Shown: one piece after another, positions 1 through 8,625 of the stretch
Numbering within the stretch: the first letter of the stretch is position 1
Layout: the number at the start of each line of letters is the position of its first letter
Assembly: GCF_018598225.1 (NCBI RefSeq)
Contig: NZ_JAHESF010000002.1
Span: 1 to 64,000 of the forward strand
DNA length: 64,000 bases
Source: Chryseosolibacter histidinae
GTDB lineage: Bacteria > Bacteroidota > Bacteroidia > Cytophagales > Cyclobacteriaceae
Reading direction: 5' to 3'
Translations under genes and position numbers: made by a program
Notes under the pieces: generated by a model
The model's input: only the letters and a program-made list of their open reading frames with translations
The model's database searches: none
Told to the model about the DNA's origin: nothing

Positions 1-1433
1 AGCATGGGCAGTAACCACCACTCCCTCCAGGGAAAAGTGAGCGACCTGGCCAGCATCTGATTGAAATATGGCAAGATGGCCCACGCCAGCAACAGCCCCA
101 GGGCAAATGAAAACAGGCTGAGCATCACTGACTCCGTAAGGAACTGACTGATGAGGCTACCGCGATGGGAGCCCACCACCTTTCGAAGGCCGACTTCCTT
201 TGCCCGGTTGGCCGAACGTGCCGTTGACAGGTTGATAAAATTGATACAGGCAATGAGCAGGATGAACGCCGCGATCGAACCGAACAACCAGATGTAGCGG
301 ATGTCCCCATGGTCCAGACCATCTCCGATGCCCTCCTCATTCAGGTAAATATCACGTACTGGCTGCAGCTTGAATTGCAGGCTCTTCACCCAGGCAAGGG
401 CGCCTGCATCTCTGCCGTTCTGGATCTCCGCAGGCAGATAATGATTCTCCACAATGGCCGATAGCTTTTGCTCGAGTGCTTTCACGTCAGTGCCCGGCCT
501 CACTACAACGTAATCGATATAGTTGCTGGCACCCCAGTTTGATTGCTCGCCGGGAAAGAACTCCTGGCCCGCCATGGTCATGATGAAATCACATTGTAAA
601 TGCGACGTCACTGAAAAATTTTCAACAACACCGGACACCTTGTACTGCCTGTTCTCATCATTATTCAGAATGAACAGCTTGCCAACGGGGTCTTCGCCAG
701 GAAAATATTTATCCGCTTTACGCCGGGTGATCAGCATGGTCTTCGGCTCCGTAAGCGCATTTTTCGGACTGCCGTAGATCAATGGCAACTCAAGGATCTC
801 GAACATGTGCTGGTCCATAAACAGAAATCCTTCTTCGTGCGTACTTTCGATCTCATCCACACGCCTGATCTCATTACTTCCTCCGCCGAAATTCACGTTG
901 CCGATATAATGGCCCGCTTTCTCTATCTCAGGATAGTCTTCTTCCAAAGCCTTGACAAAAGGAGCCGGGAAGTACAACCCCTTGCTCCTTTCACCATTAC
1001 GGGTGCTTTCCCTGATGACCCTGTACATGCGATCTGCTGTTGTATAGTGACGGTCATAGCTCAGCTCCTGGCGAATGAACAGCGCGATCAGGAGGCAGGC
1101 CGCGATGCCGATAGCGAATCCGCCGACCTTTACAGCGGAATACATTTTTTGCCTGAACAGGTTTCGCCAGGCGATCTTGTAATGGTTCTCGAACATAGCA
1201 TAATGATTAAATGACAGTCGTGCTTTCCTCAACGCAAAAGGCCGCAGGTAATGAAAAACCTGGTACCAGTAATTCAGCTTTGCTTTCAGCGGTGATCCTT
1301 TTGCCACCGTCGAATCAAACTTCTCCTGCAGGTCGCCGAGCACTTCTTCGGCAAGGTCGTCTCTGAGAAAACCAAGCAGTATTCGCTGCGCAAGTCTTGG
1401 CGGTATGGGTTTGATCGATTTCAGATCTATGAT
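1..1433 (-). CDS. FtsX/MacB-type ABC transporter permease, C-terminus cut by window edge
   Basis: Reading leftward on the minus strand, the frame encodes a short soluble prefix (PPRLAQRILLGFLRDD), then MFENHYKIAWRNLFRQK and a first membrane helix (GGFAIGIAACLLIALFI), a large periplasmic MacB-PCD-like domain (SYDRHYTTADRMYRVIRE onward), and a second membrane segment with FINLSTARSANRAKEVGLRK, the hallmark of FtsX permeases. The family works with an ATPase to move or release substrates from the inner membrane; the substrate is unknown. The last part of the protein lies beyond base 1. It follows a PadR regulator on the same strand. No ATG, GTG or TTG is visible between the in-frame stop at 1434-1436 and the conserved prefix, so the true start is unclear; the short repeat there may have altered it. 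Confidence 0.85.
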   Translation of the reverse strand, partial: MIDLKSIKPIPPRLAQRILLGFLRDDLAEEVLGDLQEKFDSTVAKGSPLKAKLNYWYQVFHYLRPFALRKARLSFNHYAMFENHYKIAWRNLFRQKMYSAVKVGGFAIGIAACLLIALFIRQELSYDRHYTTADRMYRVIRESTRNGERSKGLYFPAPFVKALEEDYPEIEKAGHYIGNVNFGGGSNEIRRVDEIESTHEEGFLFMDQHMFEILELPLIYGSPKNALTEPKTMLITRRKADKYFPGEDPVGKLFILNNDENRQYKVSGVVENFSVTSHLQCDFIMTMAGQEFFPGEQSNWGASNYIDYVVVRPGTDVKALEQKLSAIVENHYLPAEIQNGRDAGALAWVKSLQFKLQPVRDIYLNEEGIGDGLDHGDIRYIWLFGSIAAFILLIACINFINLSTARSANRAKEVGLRKVVGSHRGSLISQFLTESVMLSLFSFALGLLLAWAILPYFNQMLARSLTFPWREWWLLPM

Positions 1434-1501
1434 TTAGAGATTTACGATTTATCTGGATACCTGCCTTTGGTTCAGTAGTTTCAGATCTCAAATTTGAAAT
1501 T
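1419..1501. repeat. AGATCTGAAA-type short repeat at a gene junction
   Basis: Two copies of TTTCAGATCT followed by AT-rich variants (ATGATTTAGAGATTTACG; CAAATTTGAAATT) lie about 60 bp apart. The right copy encodes the last residues and TGA stop of the PadR gene (NFKFEI), and the left copy covers the position where the permease start codon should be. It resembles in behaviour the other stop-codon-abutting repeats of the window but has its own word. Confidence 0.55.
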
Positions 1502-1822
1502 GTTTGCAAAGGGAGGATACTGGCTCCATAACGACACCCTGAAGTCGCGTGCAGCAATCAATGCCTGCCGGCCATAGGCAGTAATGGTGTAGATCCGCTT
1601 TCTCCTTCCACCCCGTTCTGCGGTAGCCTTTCCCATCTTCGAATTCAAAAACCCTTTATCCTCCAAACGGCTCAGTGTAGAATGTACCGCCCCGATGGAT
1701 ACAGGCCTCGTGGTCTGCGTCTCAAATTCTTCGGCAATCCTGAATGAATACGCCTCCTCGCCCAAAATGCCTACCAGCAACAGGATGACCTCTTCGAACT
1801 CACCCAAACCTGTTTCTTTCAT
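1481..1822 (-). CDS. PadR-family transcriptional regulator
   Basis: A 113-residue protein with the PadR winged-helix pattern: LGEFEEVILLLVGILG, then SIGAVHSTLSRLEDKGFL (recognition helix) and RRKRIYTITAYGRQAL (wing and following helix). PadR proteins repress nearby transport or detoxification genes. In Bacteroidota they commonly stand directly before FtsX-type permease genes, as here, so control of the downstream permease is likely. The last residues (NFKFEI) are written by an intergenic repeat, so the native C-terminus may have been replaced. Confidence 0.85.
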   Translation of the reverse strand: MKETGLGEFEEVILLLVGILGEEAYSFRIAEEFETQTTRPVSIGAVHSTLSRLEDKGFLNSKMGKATAERGGRRKRIYTITAYGRQALIAARDFRVSLWSQYPPFANNFKFEI

Positions 1823-1830
1823 TTGTTTCT

Positions 1831-1846
1831 AAATTGTATACCAAAT
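1831..1846. promoter_or_regulatory. Candidate PadR operator
   Basis: AAATTGTATACCAAAT, an imperfect palindrome centred on GTATAC, lies about 10 bp upstream of the padR ATG on the minus strand. Its place between any promoter and the start codon suits autorepression. This is inference from position and symmetry only. Confidence 0.25.
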
Positions 1847-1892
1847 AAGGAAAAAGATATGATATGTTCTACGATTTAGTAAGAAATGTTTC

Positions 1893-2050
1893 AGGTTGCC
1901 GGTTACCAGTTGCCCGTTTCGTTTCGGTGCTAATCCACTCCATGGCGTTATATTTTCAAGGAACAACATCATGAGAGGACTGCTCTCAACCGGCTATCCA
2001 TGCCTACGCTAAAGCTTCGGCAGGTAAACCGGCAACTGGTAACTGGCAAC
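1893..2050. repeat. Inverted-arm element, family A (AGTTGCC word)
   Basis: Left arm GTTGCCGGTTACCAGTTGCC at 1895-1914 pairs with right arm ending GGCAACTGGTAACTGGCAAC at 2050 with very few mismatches. The roughly 110 bp between the arms are unlike the centres of the other family A copies. It fills the gap between the divergent padR and GH18 genes. Confidence 0.85.
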
Positions 2051-2117
2051 GATTTTTACGAGCGGCAACGTGTTATCGAAACAACATGCTTATAATTGGC
2101 ATTCATCCATAAACGTT

Positions 2118-3248
2118 ATGATCAGAACACTACTATTCTTCGCCGCACTCATCCTTTTGGTGGCATCCTGCAAGAGTGAGAAAGAGCTCACGGACCAGGG
2201 GAAAAACAAACGGGTTGTGATCGGGTATGTGCCGGGGTTTCGCGGGCTGCTGGATGAGACCACCATCGATGCCACCAAGCTCACGCATATCAACTATGCT
2301 TTTGTGGATGTAAAAGACAGCCTGGCATGGCTCACCAATATTGCCACGGACACTGTCAATTTCAGGAAGCTTGGCTACCTGAAGAAAGACAATCCTGATC
2401 TGAAGATCCTCATCTCCATCGGTGGATGGTCGTGGAGCGAAAATTTCTCAGACGCCGTGCTCACAGAAAGCTCACGCAAAAAATTCGCGGCAAGCAGCGC
2501 TTCCATCGTGGAGCAATACGGTCTTGATGGTGTTGACATCGACTGGGAGTACCCCGGATTACGAGGTGAAGACAACGTATTCAGGCCGGAAGACCGCGAA
2601 AATTTTACACTCATGTTCAAGGCTATCCGCGAAGCGCTCAATTCCGTTTCAGAGAGAACAGGAAAGGCCTATCAGCTGACCACCGCCATCCCCTGCTTCT
2701 ATGAGTTCATCAGGATCACAGAAATGGGAAAAGCGCAAGCCTACCTGGATTATGTAAACCTGATGGCCTACGACTTCTATGTGGCTGGCGATACCGCTGG
2801 ACATCACTCCAATCTTTTTGCATCTGAAAATGATGCCACCGAGCTCTCCGGCGACAAGGCATACAGGGACTACACCAAAGCCGGCGTGCCCGCTGAAAAG
2901 TTAGTGCTGGGGCTGCCTTTTTACGGAAGAAGCTGGTTTATGAAAAGCCTCGACAACCGTGGTATCAACCGGCCGGTAGATTCTGTGACCAAAGGCGGAG
3001 GTTATACTTATATTAAAGACAGCCTTTCAATAAAGCCTGGTTTTGTCAGGCACTGGGATGAAAAAGCCAAAGCACCTTACCTGTTCAATGACTCAACCAA
3101 ACAACTCGTCACGTACGACGACGAAGAATCCATCAGGTATAAATGCCAGTATGTGAAGGACCATAACATGGCCGGGGTTATGTTCTGGCAATACGCCAGC
3201 GACCCGAAGGAATATCTTTTGGATGCGATCAATGAAAATCTTCGGTAG
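2118..3248 (+). CDS. GH18 family glycoside hydrolase (chitinase-like), lipoprotein
   Basis: The chosen ATG gives a 376-residue precursor that opens with MIRTLLFFAALILLVASC, a lipoprotein signal with Cys18 as lipidation site; an upstream in-frame ATG at 2070 would place 16 hydrophilic residues before it. The GH18 barrel is clear: RVVIGYVPGF (first strand), KILISIGGWS (SxGG motif), then GLDGVDIDWEYPG carrying the DxxDxDxE catalytic motif with Glu144 as proton donor, followed by LMAYDFY, LVLGLPFYGRSW and GVMFWQYASD. The family cleaves chitin or related N-acetylglucosamine polymers using substrate-assisted retention. It probably sits on the outer membrane or faces the periplasm. No binding modules are fused and no other chitin genes are near. 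Confidence 0.92.
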   Translation: MIRTLLFFAALILLVASCKSEKELTDQGKNKRVVIGYVPGFRGLLDETTIDATKLTHINYAFVDVKDSLAWLTNIATDTVNFRKLGYLKKDNPDLKILISIGGWSWSENFSDAVLTESSRKKFAASSASIVEQYGLDGVDIDWEYPGLRGEDNVFRPEDRENFTLMFKAIREALNSVSERTGKAYQLTTAIPCFYEFIRITEMGKAQAYLDYVNLMAYDFYVAGDTAGHHSNLFASENDATELSGDKAYRDYTKAGVPAEKLVLGLPFYGRSWFMKSLDNRGINRPVDSVTKGGGYTYIKDSLSIKPGFVRHWDEKAKAPYLFNDSTKQLVTYDDEESIRYKCQYVKDHNMAGVMFWQYASDPKEYLLDAINENLR

Positions 3249-3251
3249 GAT

Positions 3252-3397
3252 GGTTGCCAGTTGCCGGTTACAAGTTGCCGGTTCCGAGCGGTTAACCTTT
3301 CACTAACTGAACTCCGCAGCATTATCATCTGAAAAGAAAACGGCGTAGTGATACCTTGCCTCCCTAAACTGGCAACCGGTAACTGGCAACTGGCAAC
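3252..3397. repeat. Inverted-arm element, family A
   Basis: Begins 4 bp after the GH18 stop codon with GGTTGCCAGTTGCCGGTTAC and ends 4 bp before the convergent DinB-like stop with GGTAACTGGCAACTGGCAAC. The two arms are near-perfect inverted copies of about 30 bp. The centre (about 83 bp) is not shared with the copy at 1893. It spans the whole gap between two convergent genes, so a shared terminator role is possible. Confidence 0.88.
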
Positions 3398-3400
3398 TTT

Positions 3401-3904
3401 TTAACTCTTCTTCTGCAGCAACACCAGTTGTCCCACATGGTAAGCCTGGTGACTGGTTCTGTTCAATAACACATTGAGCTTGTTCCGGTGAGGTTCTTTG
3501 GCGAAGTCTTCTTCCGATACGGAGTTATGCCTGGTGAACCATTCTGCGGACTTCATCGCATCGATATGGCTGACGAGTTTTTTATTGACCTCGTGCCAGT
3601 ATTTTCTCAGCTCTGCCACGGAAGGCTGCGCAAGGCCTGACTTGTCTGGATTGGTTAGAAAAATATTCTGAAGTTCAGGATAAAGCTTATCAGAAAAGCC
3701 GAATAACGGAAGCAGGTTATCATTCACGGCAGTGAGGTGGCCCAGAAGGTAAGCGCCACTGTTCTTGCCCGGGGCGATATCGCTGCGGAGCTGATCGTCA
3801 GAAAGCTTGTCGAGCAGCTTGTCTACACGTTCGTTTTGTGTTTTCCATGCGGTGACAGCCATTTTTATAAAAAGGGCTGTTTCAGAACTCGTTGTTGTTT
3901 CCAT
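3401..3904 (-). CDS. DinB/YfiT-like four-helix-bundle protein
   Basis: A 167-residue protein starting METTTSSETALFIK. It shows the DinB-like arrangement of metal-binding histidines: one in LLGHLTAVND in the second helix, and the pair in SHQAYHVGQ near the C-terminus (HxxxH). The superfamily includes thiol-dependent transferases (bacillithiol, mycothiol) and DNA-damage-induced proteins, and the exact reaction cannot be told. A longer reading from 4084 would add 60 residues, but these are written by a repeat element and look unlike protein sequence, so the ATG at 3904 is preferred. Confidence 0.75.
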   Translation of the reverse strand: METTTSSETALFIKMAVTAWKTQNERVDKLLDKLSDDQLRSDIAPGKNSGAYLLGHLTAVNDNLLPLFGFSDKLYPELQNIFLTNPDKSGLAQPSVAELRKYWHEVNKKLVSHIDAMKSAEWFTRHNSVSEEDFAKEPHRNKLNVLLNRTSHQAYHVGQLVLLQKKS

Positions 3905-3975
3905 TTGGTGGTTTATAGTTTCAGATGTTGGAAAAACTGCGATTGTTAAAAATAAGTTCGCCCGCCTGGTTGGAA

Positions 3976-4117
3976 GAGTCCACGATCCACAGACCCCAGT
4001 CCACGGCAGAGCAGCGTTGTCTTGGACAGGTACGTCCCAATAGCGATCGAGATACGCGGCACGATAAGCGGTGTCATGCTGCACGGCTGTGGACTGTGGA
4101 CCATCGACCGTGGACTC
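3976..4117. repeat. Inverted-arm element, family D (AGTCCAC word) with an embedded hairpin module
   Basis: Left arm GAGTCCACGATCCACAGACC and right arm ending GGACCATCGACCGTGGACTC are inverted copies about 32 bp long. The centre carries TACGTCCCAATAGCGATCGA, a degenerate copy of the CCCGATAGCTATCGGG hairpin that recurs in family C and F elements. It lies upstream of the DinB-like gene. Confidence 0.85.
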
Positions 4118-4237
4118 TTTCCCTTTTCACACCCATGTACCTTCCAAGCCCAATGCTCACGTTAAAGTATCCCGATTTGACGGATATTGGAGTTAAAATC
4201 TTATCTTGAGTCACCCTTAACCTAAACCCCGACCGCA

Positions 4238-5041
4238 ATGGTTAAAATTATTATGTACCCGCTGAAGCGGTTTGCCTGGTTCAAACGGCTCAATGCAAAA
4301 GTAACCTATGAACTTCTCGCCAAACGGATTCCCGCAGCTGAATGGCAATTCATGAACTATGGGTTCATTCCCGACGACAATGAAAGACTTCCGGAGCTGG
4401 ACAACGAAAAAACGGTGCAGCAGTATCCCATGCAGATGTACCACTACCTCGCGTCAAGGGTGACAATCACCGGAAAGCAGGTGCTAGAGGTAGGCAGTGG
4501 CCGTGGTGGTGGTGCAAGCCATATCGCCAGGTTCTTCAAGCCAGCCTTTTATACCGGACTTGACCTCGCTCAAAATGCCGTGGACCTTGCCAACAGCCTC
4601 CACGCAACAAACAACCTGAAGTTCATTCAGGGCAGTGCCGAAGAAATTCCTTTTGCCGACAACAGCATAGACGTGGTGATCAATGTCGAATCCTGCCACG
4701 CTTACGGCTCGGTATCAAAATTCCTCAGTGAAGTAAAACGCGTGCTGAAGCCCGGCGGACACCTGCTGATGGTGGATTTCAGAGGAGACAATAAAATGAA
4801 CGTGCTGAGAAGTTATCTTTTTGATACAGGCATGAAGATGATCGAAGAGAAAGACATCAGCAGCAATGTGATCAGGTCAATCGAAGCCGAAGATGACATA
4901 AAACAAGCGCGCATTAAGACCCTGGTGCCGCCCAGATGGCAAAAGCTCTTCTGTAAATTCGCAGGTGTGGTAGGCTCACCGTTTCACCTCACGCTGAAGA
5001 ACGGCACACGTCATTATTACAGATTTGTGATGCAGAAATAG
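4238..5041 (+). CDS. Class I SAM-dependent methyltransferase
   Basis: A 267-residue protein with a Rossmann methyltransferase core: motif I VLEVGSGRGGGASHIA (about residues 82-97), the acidic end of strand 2 in YTGLDLAQNAVDLA, motif II NSIDVVINVESCHAYG and post-II VLKPGGHLLMVDFRG. N-terminal features (NYGFIPDD... PMQMYHYLASRV) and the GGGASH loop resemble the phthiotriol/phenolphthiotriol dimycocerosate O-methyltransferase group and related lipid or small-molecule methyltransferases, but the true substrate is unknown. It stands alone on its strand between two repeat elements; the final TAG overlaps the first bases of a family D element. Confidence 0.85.
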   Translation: MVKIIMYPLKRFAWFKRLNAKVTYELLAKRIPAAEWQFMNYGFIPDDNERLPELDNEKTVQQYPMQMYHYLASRVTITGKQVLEVGSGRGGGASHIARFFKPAFYTGLDLAQNAVDLANSLHATNNLKFIQGSAEEIPFADNSIDVVINVESCHAYGSVSKFLSEVKRVLKPGGHLLMVDFRGDNKMNVLRSYLFDTGMKMIEEKDISSNVIRSIEAEDDIKQARIKTLVPPRWQKLFCKFAGVVGSPFHLTLKNGTRHYYRFVMQK

Positions 5042-5294
5042 TCCACGGACTACAGCCGACGGTCCACGGCATGTCCCATTGAAGGTCCGTCATCCAGAGC
5101 GGTGACAGCTGCGGTGGGTTTGTGCGAGCGAAGGATCCCCTGAAACTTGCTGTGTACTTAATTCGAAGGCATGTCTTAAAACGTGCACTTCGCTTTAAGG
5201 GGATTCTTCACTCCCTGAAGCCTACCTCACATGCCTCGTTCAGAATGACGGTTCAATCCCTGGCCACGGACCATGGTCCATCGACTATGGACCG
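5039..5294. repeat. Inverted-arm element, family D, enclosing a second repeat
   Basis: Left arm AGTCCACGGACTACAGCCGA... starts inside the TAG stop codon of the methyltransferase gene; right arm CCACGGACCATGGTCCATCG... ends just before the convergent antiporter gene. Between the arms sits a complete copy of the GTCATCC...GAATGAC repeat (5088-5251), so one element is nested in another. Confidence 0.82.
5088..5251. repeat. CGTCATCC...AGAATGACG repeat (family G), copy 1
   Basis: Ends are CGTCATCCAGAGC and CGTTCAGAATGACG, imperfect inverted copies. Internally it carries GTGCGAGCGAAGGATCCCCT and GGGGATTCTTCACTCC, both repeated in the second copy near 40.4 kb. Similar GTCATCC/GAATGAC repeats are widespread in Bacteroidota genomes. 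Confidence 0.85.
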
Positions 5295-5300
5295 GTGTTC

Positions 5301-6890
5301 TCACACTCCCCGTTCCAGCATCAGCCTTGTCTCTTCCAGGTCGAGCTCGTATTCCAGCTTCCTCAGGATCTCGTCGCTTATGGTGCTTTGTCTGCGAAGC
5401 GCGATCACCTGACTCCGTTCCGCGGCCAGCAGCTCCTGCTGAATGCTGTGGAGCTGGTCTATCTCTGCTTCGGTCAGCTTCTGCTGGGTGTTGTCTTTGC
5501 GTAGCCGTTGGATCCTGATCTCGTATTTGGTCTTGATCTGGTTGAGCACTTCGTCCGTCAGGCTCAATGAATAATTCTCTTCGATATGCTCGATCACTGC
5601 CGATGCAATGCGCATGCGGATCGCCTGTTCCTTGGCTTGCTCATGGTCATCTGCCTTGATGCGCAACAGCTTGATGAGCGGTCGCAGGGAGAGCCCCTGA
5701 ACCACCAGGGTTGAAAAGATCACACAAAACGTTAGAAAGATTATGAGGTCCCTGTTCGGAAAGGGATTCACGCCATCCAGGGTGAGCGGTATGGCCAGCG
5801 CGGCGGCGAGCGATACAACACCACGCATCCCGGCCCAGGCAACAATGGTGGCAAGCCTGACATTCACGCCGGGCTCACGCTCCCTGATCTTTTTGCTGAG
5901 CCACCGCGGAACAAACGTGCCCGGATATACCCAGATGATCCTGCCGATGATAACGGCAACGCTGACAATAGCGCCATATTTGATGAGTGTGGCCGGCGCA
6001 ATTTCATTGTTGATCTGCCCCCAAATCTCCGGCAGCTGCAGGCCTATCAGGATGAAGATGATACCATTGAGCATAAAGATCACCGTATCCCATGTGTTGT
6101 AAGCCTGCAACCGGGTTTGCTGTGAAAAGATCTCGGAAGAGTTCCAGCTTAGAAAAAGTCCGCAGGAAACCAGCGCCAGCACGCCGGAGATGTGGATGTT
6201 CTCTGCAAAGAGGTAAATGATATAAGGCGTTATAAACGTCAGTACCGTGTCTGCTGTGGGATTATTGGGTGTGATCTTATGGATCCATTTGAAAAGATAT
6301 CCCATGGCCAGACCGAGAAAGATACCACCCGCCGCCACGATCACAAACTTGTAACTTGCCTCCCATACACTGAACGTTCCCGTGATCACGGCCGCCAGCG
6401 CGAAACGGTACGCGATCAGGCCAGTGGCGTCGTTCACAAGGCTCTCCCCTTCCAGGATGGTGGTCACACGTTTGGGCACACTCAAGCCTTTGGTGGCAGC
6501 CGCCGCGGCAACTGCATCCGGTGGTGAAATGATGGCGCCCAGCACAAAAGCTTCTGCCCAGCCGAGCTCCGGGATAAAGGTATGGGCTACCCACGCAACG
6601 GCGCAGGTTGTGAAGATCACGCAGCCTATCGCCAGCAGCGTGATCGGTCTCTTGGCTGCTTTGAAGTCGGGCCACGAGGTTGTCCACGCCGCCTGGTAAA
6701 GAATAGGCGGCAAAAAGATGAGAAACACCGTCTCAGGCGAAAGATGGATCACCGGAAGGCCGGGGAAAAAGCCAATGCCCATGCCCGTGAGCACCAGTAG
6801 GATCGGGTACGGGATCTTGACCAGGTCAGTGAGCTGTGACAGGGCTGTGACAACAGCCAATAAAATAATGACCGTAGCAATATTCTGCAT
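5301..6890 (-). CDS. CPA1-family Na+(K+)/H+ antiporter
   Basis: A 529-residue membrane protein with about 12 hydrophobic segments in the first 400 residues. It has CPA1 signatures: SPPDAVAAAAA, then EGESLVNDATG with the ND ion-binding pair, and GMRGVVSLAAALAIP near the last helices. Residues from about 400 on form a charged, helical cytoplasmic tail (MRIASAVIEHIEENYSL...), as in NhaP/YjcE-type exchangers. It swaps internal cations for protons to hold pH and salt balance. It is the last gene of a minus-strand run with the epimerase (30 bp upstream) and cysH, although no functional link among the three is obvious. Confidence 0.9.
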   Translation of the reverse strand: MQNIATVIILLAVVTALSQLTDLVKIPYPILLVLTGMGIGFFPGLPVIHLSPETVFLIFLPPILYQAAWTTSWPDFKAAKRPITLLAIGCVIFTTCAVAWVAHTFIPELGWAEAFVLGAIISPPDAVAAAAATKGLSVPKRVTTILEGESLVNDATGLIAYRFALAAVITGTFSVWEASYKFVIVAAGGIFLGLAMGYLFKWIHKITPNNPTADTVLTFITPYIIYLFAENIHISGVLALVSCGLFLSWNSSEIFSQQTRLQAYNTWDTVIFMLNGIIFILIGLQLPEIWGQINNEIAPATLIKYGAIVSVAVIIGRIIWVYPGTFVPRWLSKKIREREPGVNVRLATIVAWAGMRGVVSLAAALAIPLTLDGVNPFPNRDLIIFLTFCVIFSTLVVQGLSLRPLIKLLRIKADDHEQAKEQAIRMRIASAVIEHIEENYSLSLTDEVLNQIKTKYEIRIQRLRKDNTQQKLTEAEIDQLHSIQQELLAAERSQVIALRRQSTISDEILRKLEYELDLEETRLMLERGV

Positions 6891-6920
6891 GCGGTAAAAC
6901 TACAGGGTTAGTAAAACAGG

Positions 6921-7850
6921 TTAAAAACTAAACTTAGTGAGAAATTCGGAAAGTTCTTCCTTCAGGCTCCGGTCATTTCTGATATGCAAGGTGTCACTGA
7001 TCAGTGGATTCACCTTTACATTGAGCTCGTGCAGCCGCAGGTGCTGATTGATAAATATGAACTCCAGGTCGGGAATAAGCTCCTTGAGAACATCGAGGAT
7101 ATCGATCACCTTGAGGTTGCGGTCAACGATGTTGTACACATCGCTGGGCAGGTCTGCCGTCAGGAGGTTGTTCAGCGCCTTGGCTACCATGTCGATATGG
7201 ATGAACGTGCGTGATTGTTTTCCGTCTCCCTGGATGGTCACCAGCTTGTTGAAGTTGGCTTCAAAGATGAACTTGTTGATCACAGCATCGAAGCGCATGC
7301 TCTTGCTGTAGCCGTACACATTGCCACACCGCATGAGGAAGGTGTCGATCTTTCCGCCGTTGATCAGTCGCCGCACATGTTGTTCGCCGCGAAGCTTCGA
7401 GGCTGCGTAGAATGTCTGCGGATCGGGCGGCGTATCTTCGTGGGCCGGGATCTTCGACGAGCCGTACACGCCGGTGCTGCTGGTATAGATGAACCGTTTC
7501 ACCGAGTTGCTCTCTTCCACCGCGTAGACCAGCTCGGCGGTGCCCCAGTGGTTCACCTGCTCATAGGCATGGGAGTCTGCATTGGCGAAAGGTGTTGTTA
7601 CCTTTGCTGCCAGGTGATACACAACATCAACATCCTTCAGCACTTTTCGCAGGGCGCGTGAATCCAGCAACTCTCCCTTGATAAAGGTTATCTTCTGATG
7701 TTTCTGCAACCTGAGCCCCAGGAAAAGGTTATAGTTGGGACGGCTTAAATTATCGTAGACAATTACTTTGTCAACCTCGGGGTTGGCGATCAGAAGACTC
7801 ACCAGCTCAGTGCCGATGTAGCCGGCGCCACCCGTAACAAGTACTTTCAT
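6921..7850 (-). CDS. NAD-dependent epimerase/dehydratase (extended SDR)
   Basis: A 309-residue extended short-chain dehydrogenase. The NAD-binding loop is VTGGAGYIGTELV at residues 5-17, DxxD-type contact DNLSRPNYN follows, VYHLAAKVT marks strand 4, and the catalytic set is TSSTGVYG plus YAASK (YxxxK). These enzymes act on nucleotide sugars, commonly as UDP-hexose 4-epimerases or dehydratases; here the C-terminal substrate domain is not distinctive enough to choose. The start lies 6 bp after cysH, suggesting one transcript. Confidence 0.88.
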   Translation of the reverse strand: MKVLVTGGAGYIGTELVSLLIANPEVDKVIVYDNLSRPNYNLFLGLRLQKHQKITFIKGELLDSRALRKVLKDVDVVYHLAAKVTTPFANADSHAYEQVNHWGTAELVYAVEESNSVKRFIYTSSTGVYGSSKIPAHEDTPPDPQTFYAASKLRGEQHVRRLINGGKIDTFLMRCGNVYGYSKSMRFDAVINKFIFEANFNKLVTIQGDGKQSRTFIHIDMVAKALNNLLTADLPSDVYNIVDRNLKVIDILDVLKELIPDLEFIFINQHLRLHELNVKVNPLISDTLHIRNDRSLKEELSEFLTKFSF

Positions 7851-7856
7851 TTCCTT

Positions 7857-8513
7857 TTACTTATTGATTAAGTCTGTGTGCAAGCCGCATTCAACTTTGT
7901 TAAGGCCAAACCAGCGTGCTTCACGTTCCTGCATTTCGGGGTCTAATTTACGGGTGCAGGGCTCACAGCCAATGCTGACGAAGCCTTTTTCTTCCAGGGG
8001 ATGTTTGGGAAGGTTATATTCTTTCTGGTATTGCCAGATCATTTTACTGTTCCAGTCAAGCATGGGATGAAAGCGGACACAACCATGCTTGGCGGGTTGT
8101 TCTATTTTCATGGCTGCGCGCGTAGCACTCTGGTCGGCACGCACACCGTTGATCCAGATGTTGTGGGCCAGCAGGATCGCATCCATGGGCTGGGTCTTAT
8201 TGAGATAACAGCAATGGTCAGGATCTGATGTGAACAGGAGCTTGCCGTCAGGGTCTCGCTGCATGAATTTGGGAACGTCTGATTTAAGATCGATGGTATT
8301 GATGCCGAACCGCTCCGTCACCAGATCGCGGAACTGAACCGTTTCAGGGAAATGAAAGCCTGTATTGATGAAGTATACCGGAATGGTCTTATCGATCCGG
8401 CTTAACATGTGGAGCAGGACCAGACTGTGCGACTGAAATGAAGAAGTCGTGAAAAGTTTCTTCCCCTCCCCTTTGTAGGCCTCTATCCGGCCCTTGATTT
8501 CATCAAAATTCAT
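7857..8513 (-). CDS. cysH: Phosphoadenylyl/adenylylsulfate reductase (CysH), [4Fe-4S] type
   Basis: A 218-residue protein of the PAPS/APS reductase family, which reduces activated sulfate to sulfite with thioredoxin or glutaredoxin. The redox Cys209 lies in the C-terminal VECGLHT motif. Cys101-Cys102 (DPDHCCYLNK) and Cys183/Cys186 (SIGCEPC) form the CC...CxxC set that binds a [4Fe-4S] cluster and marks the assimilatory APS-using branch. The P-loop-like SSFQSHS and the NTGFHFPET motif are also typical. It is the first gene of a run with an epimerase and an antiporter. No other sulfate-assimilation genes are in view. Confidence 0.93.
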   Translation of the reverse strand: MNFDEIKGRIEAYKGEGKKLFTTSSFQSHSLVLLHMLSRIDKTIPVYFINTGFHFPETVQFRDLVTERFGINTIDLKSDVPKFMQRDPDGKLLFTSDPDHCCYLNKTQPMDAILLAHNIWINGVRADQSATRAAMKIEQPAKHGCVRFHPMLDWNSKMIWQYQKEYNLPKHPLEEKGFVSIGCEPCTRKLDPEMQEREARWFGLNKVECGLHTDLINK

Positions 8514-8625
8514 TCCCTTGTAATATTCTGTTAAAAATTGAAGATCAGCAGCTTAGTCTAAAGTTGTGAATAAACACTTCATCTTCTATCTTCGAACTCC
8601 TTAAAAAAACTAAACCCCGTTACCC

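Noticed and set aside
3905-4084. N-terminal extension of 60 residues on the DinB-like protein
   Set aside because: The extension is the translation of a family D repeat; ATG 3904 gives the expected family length.
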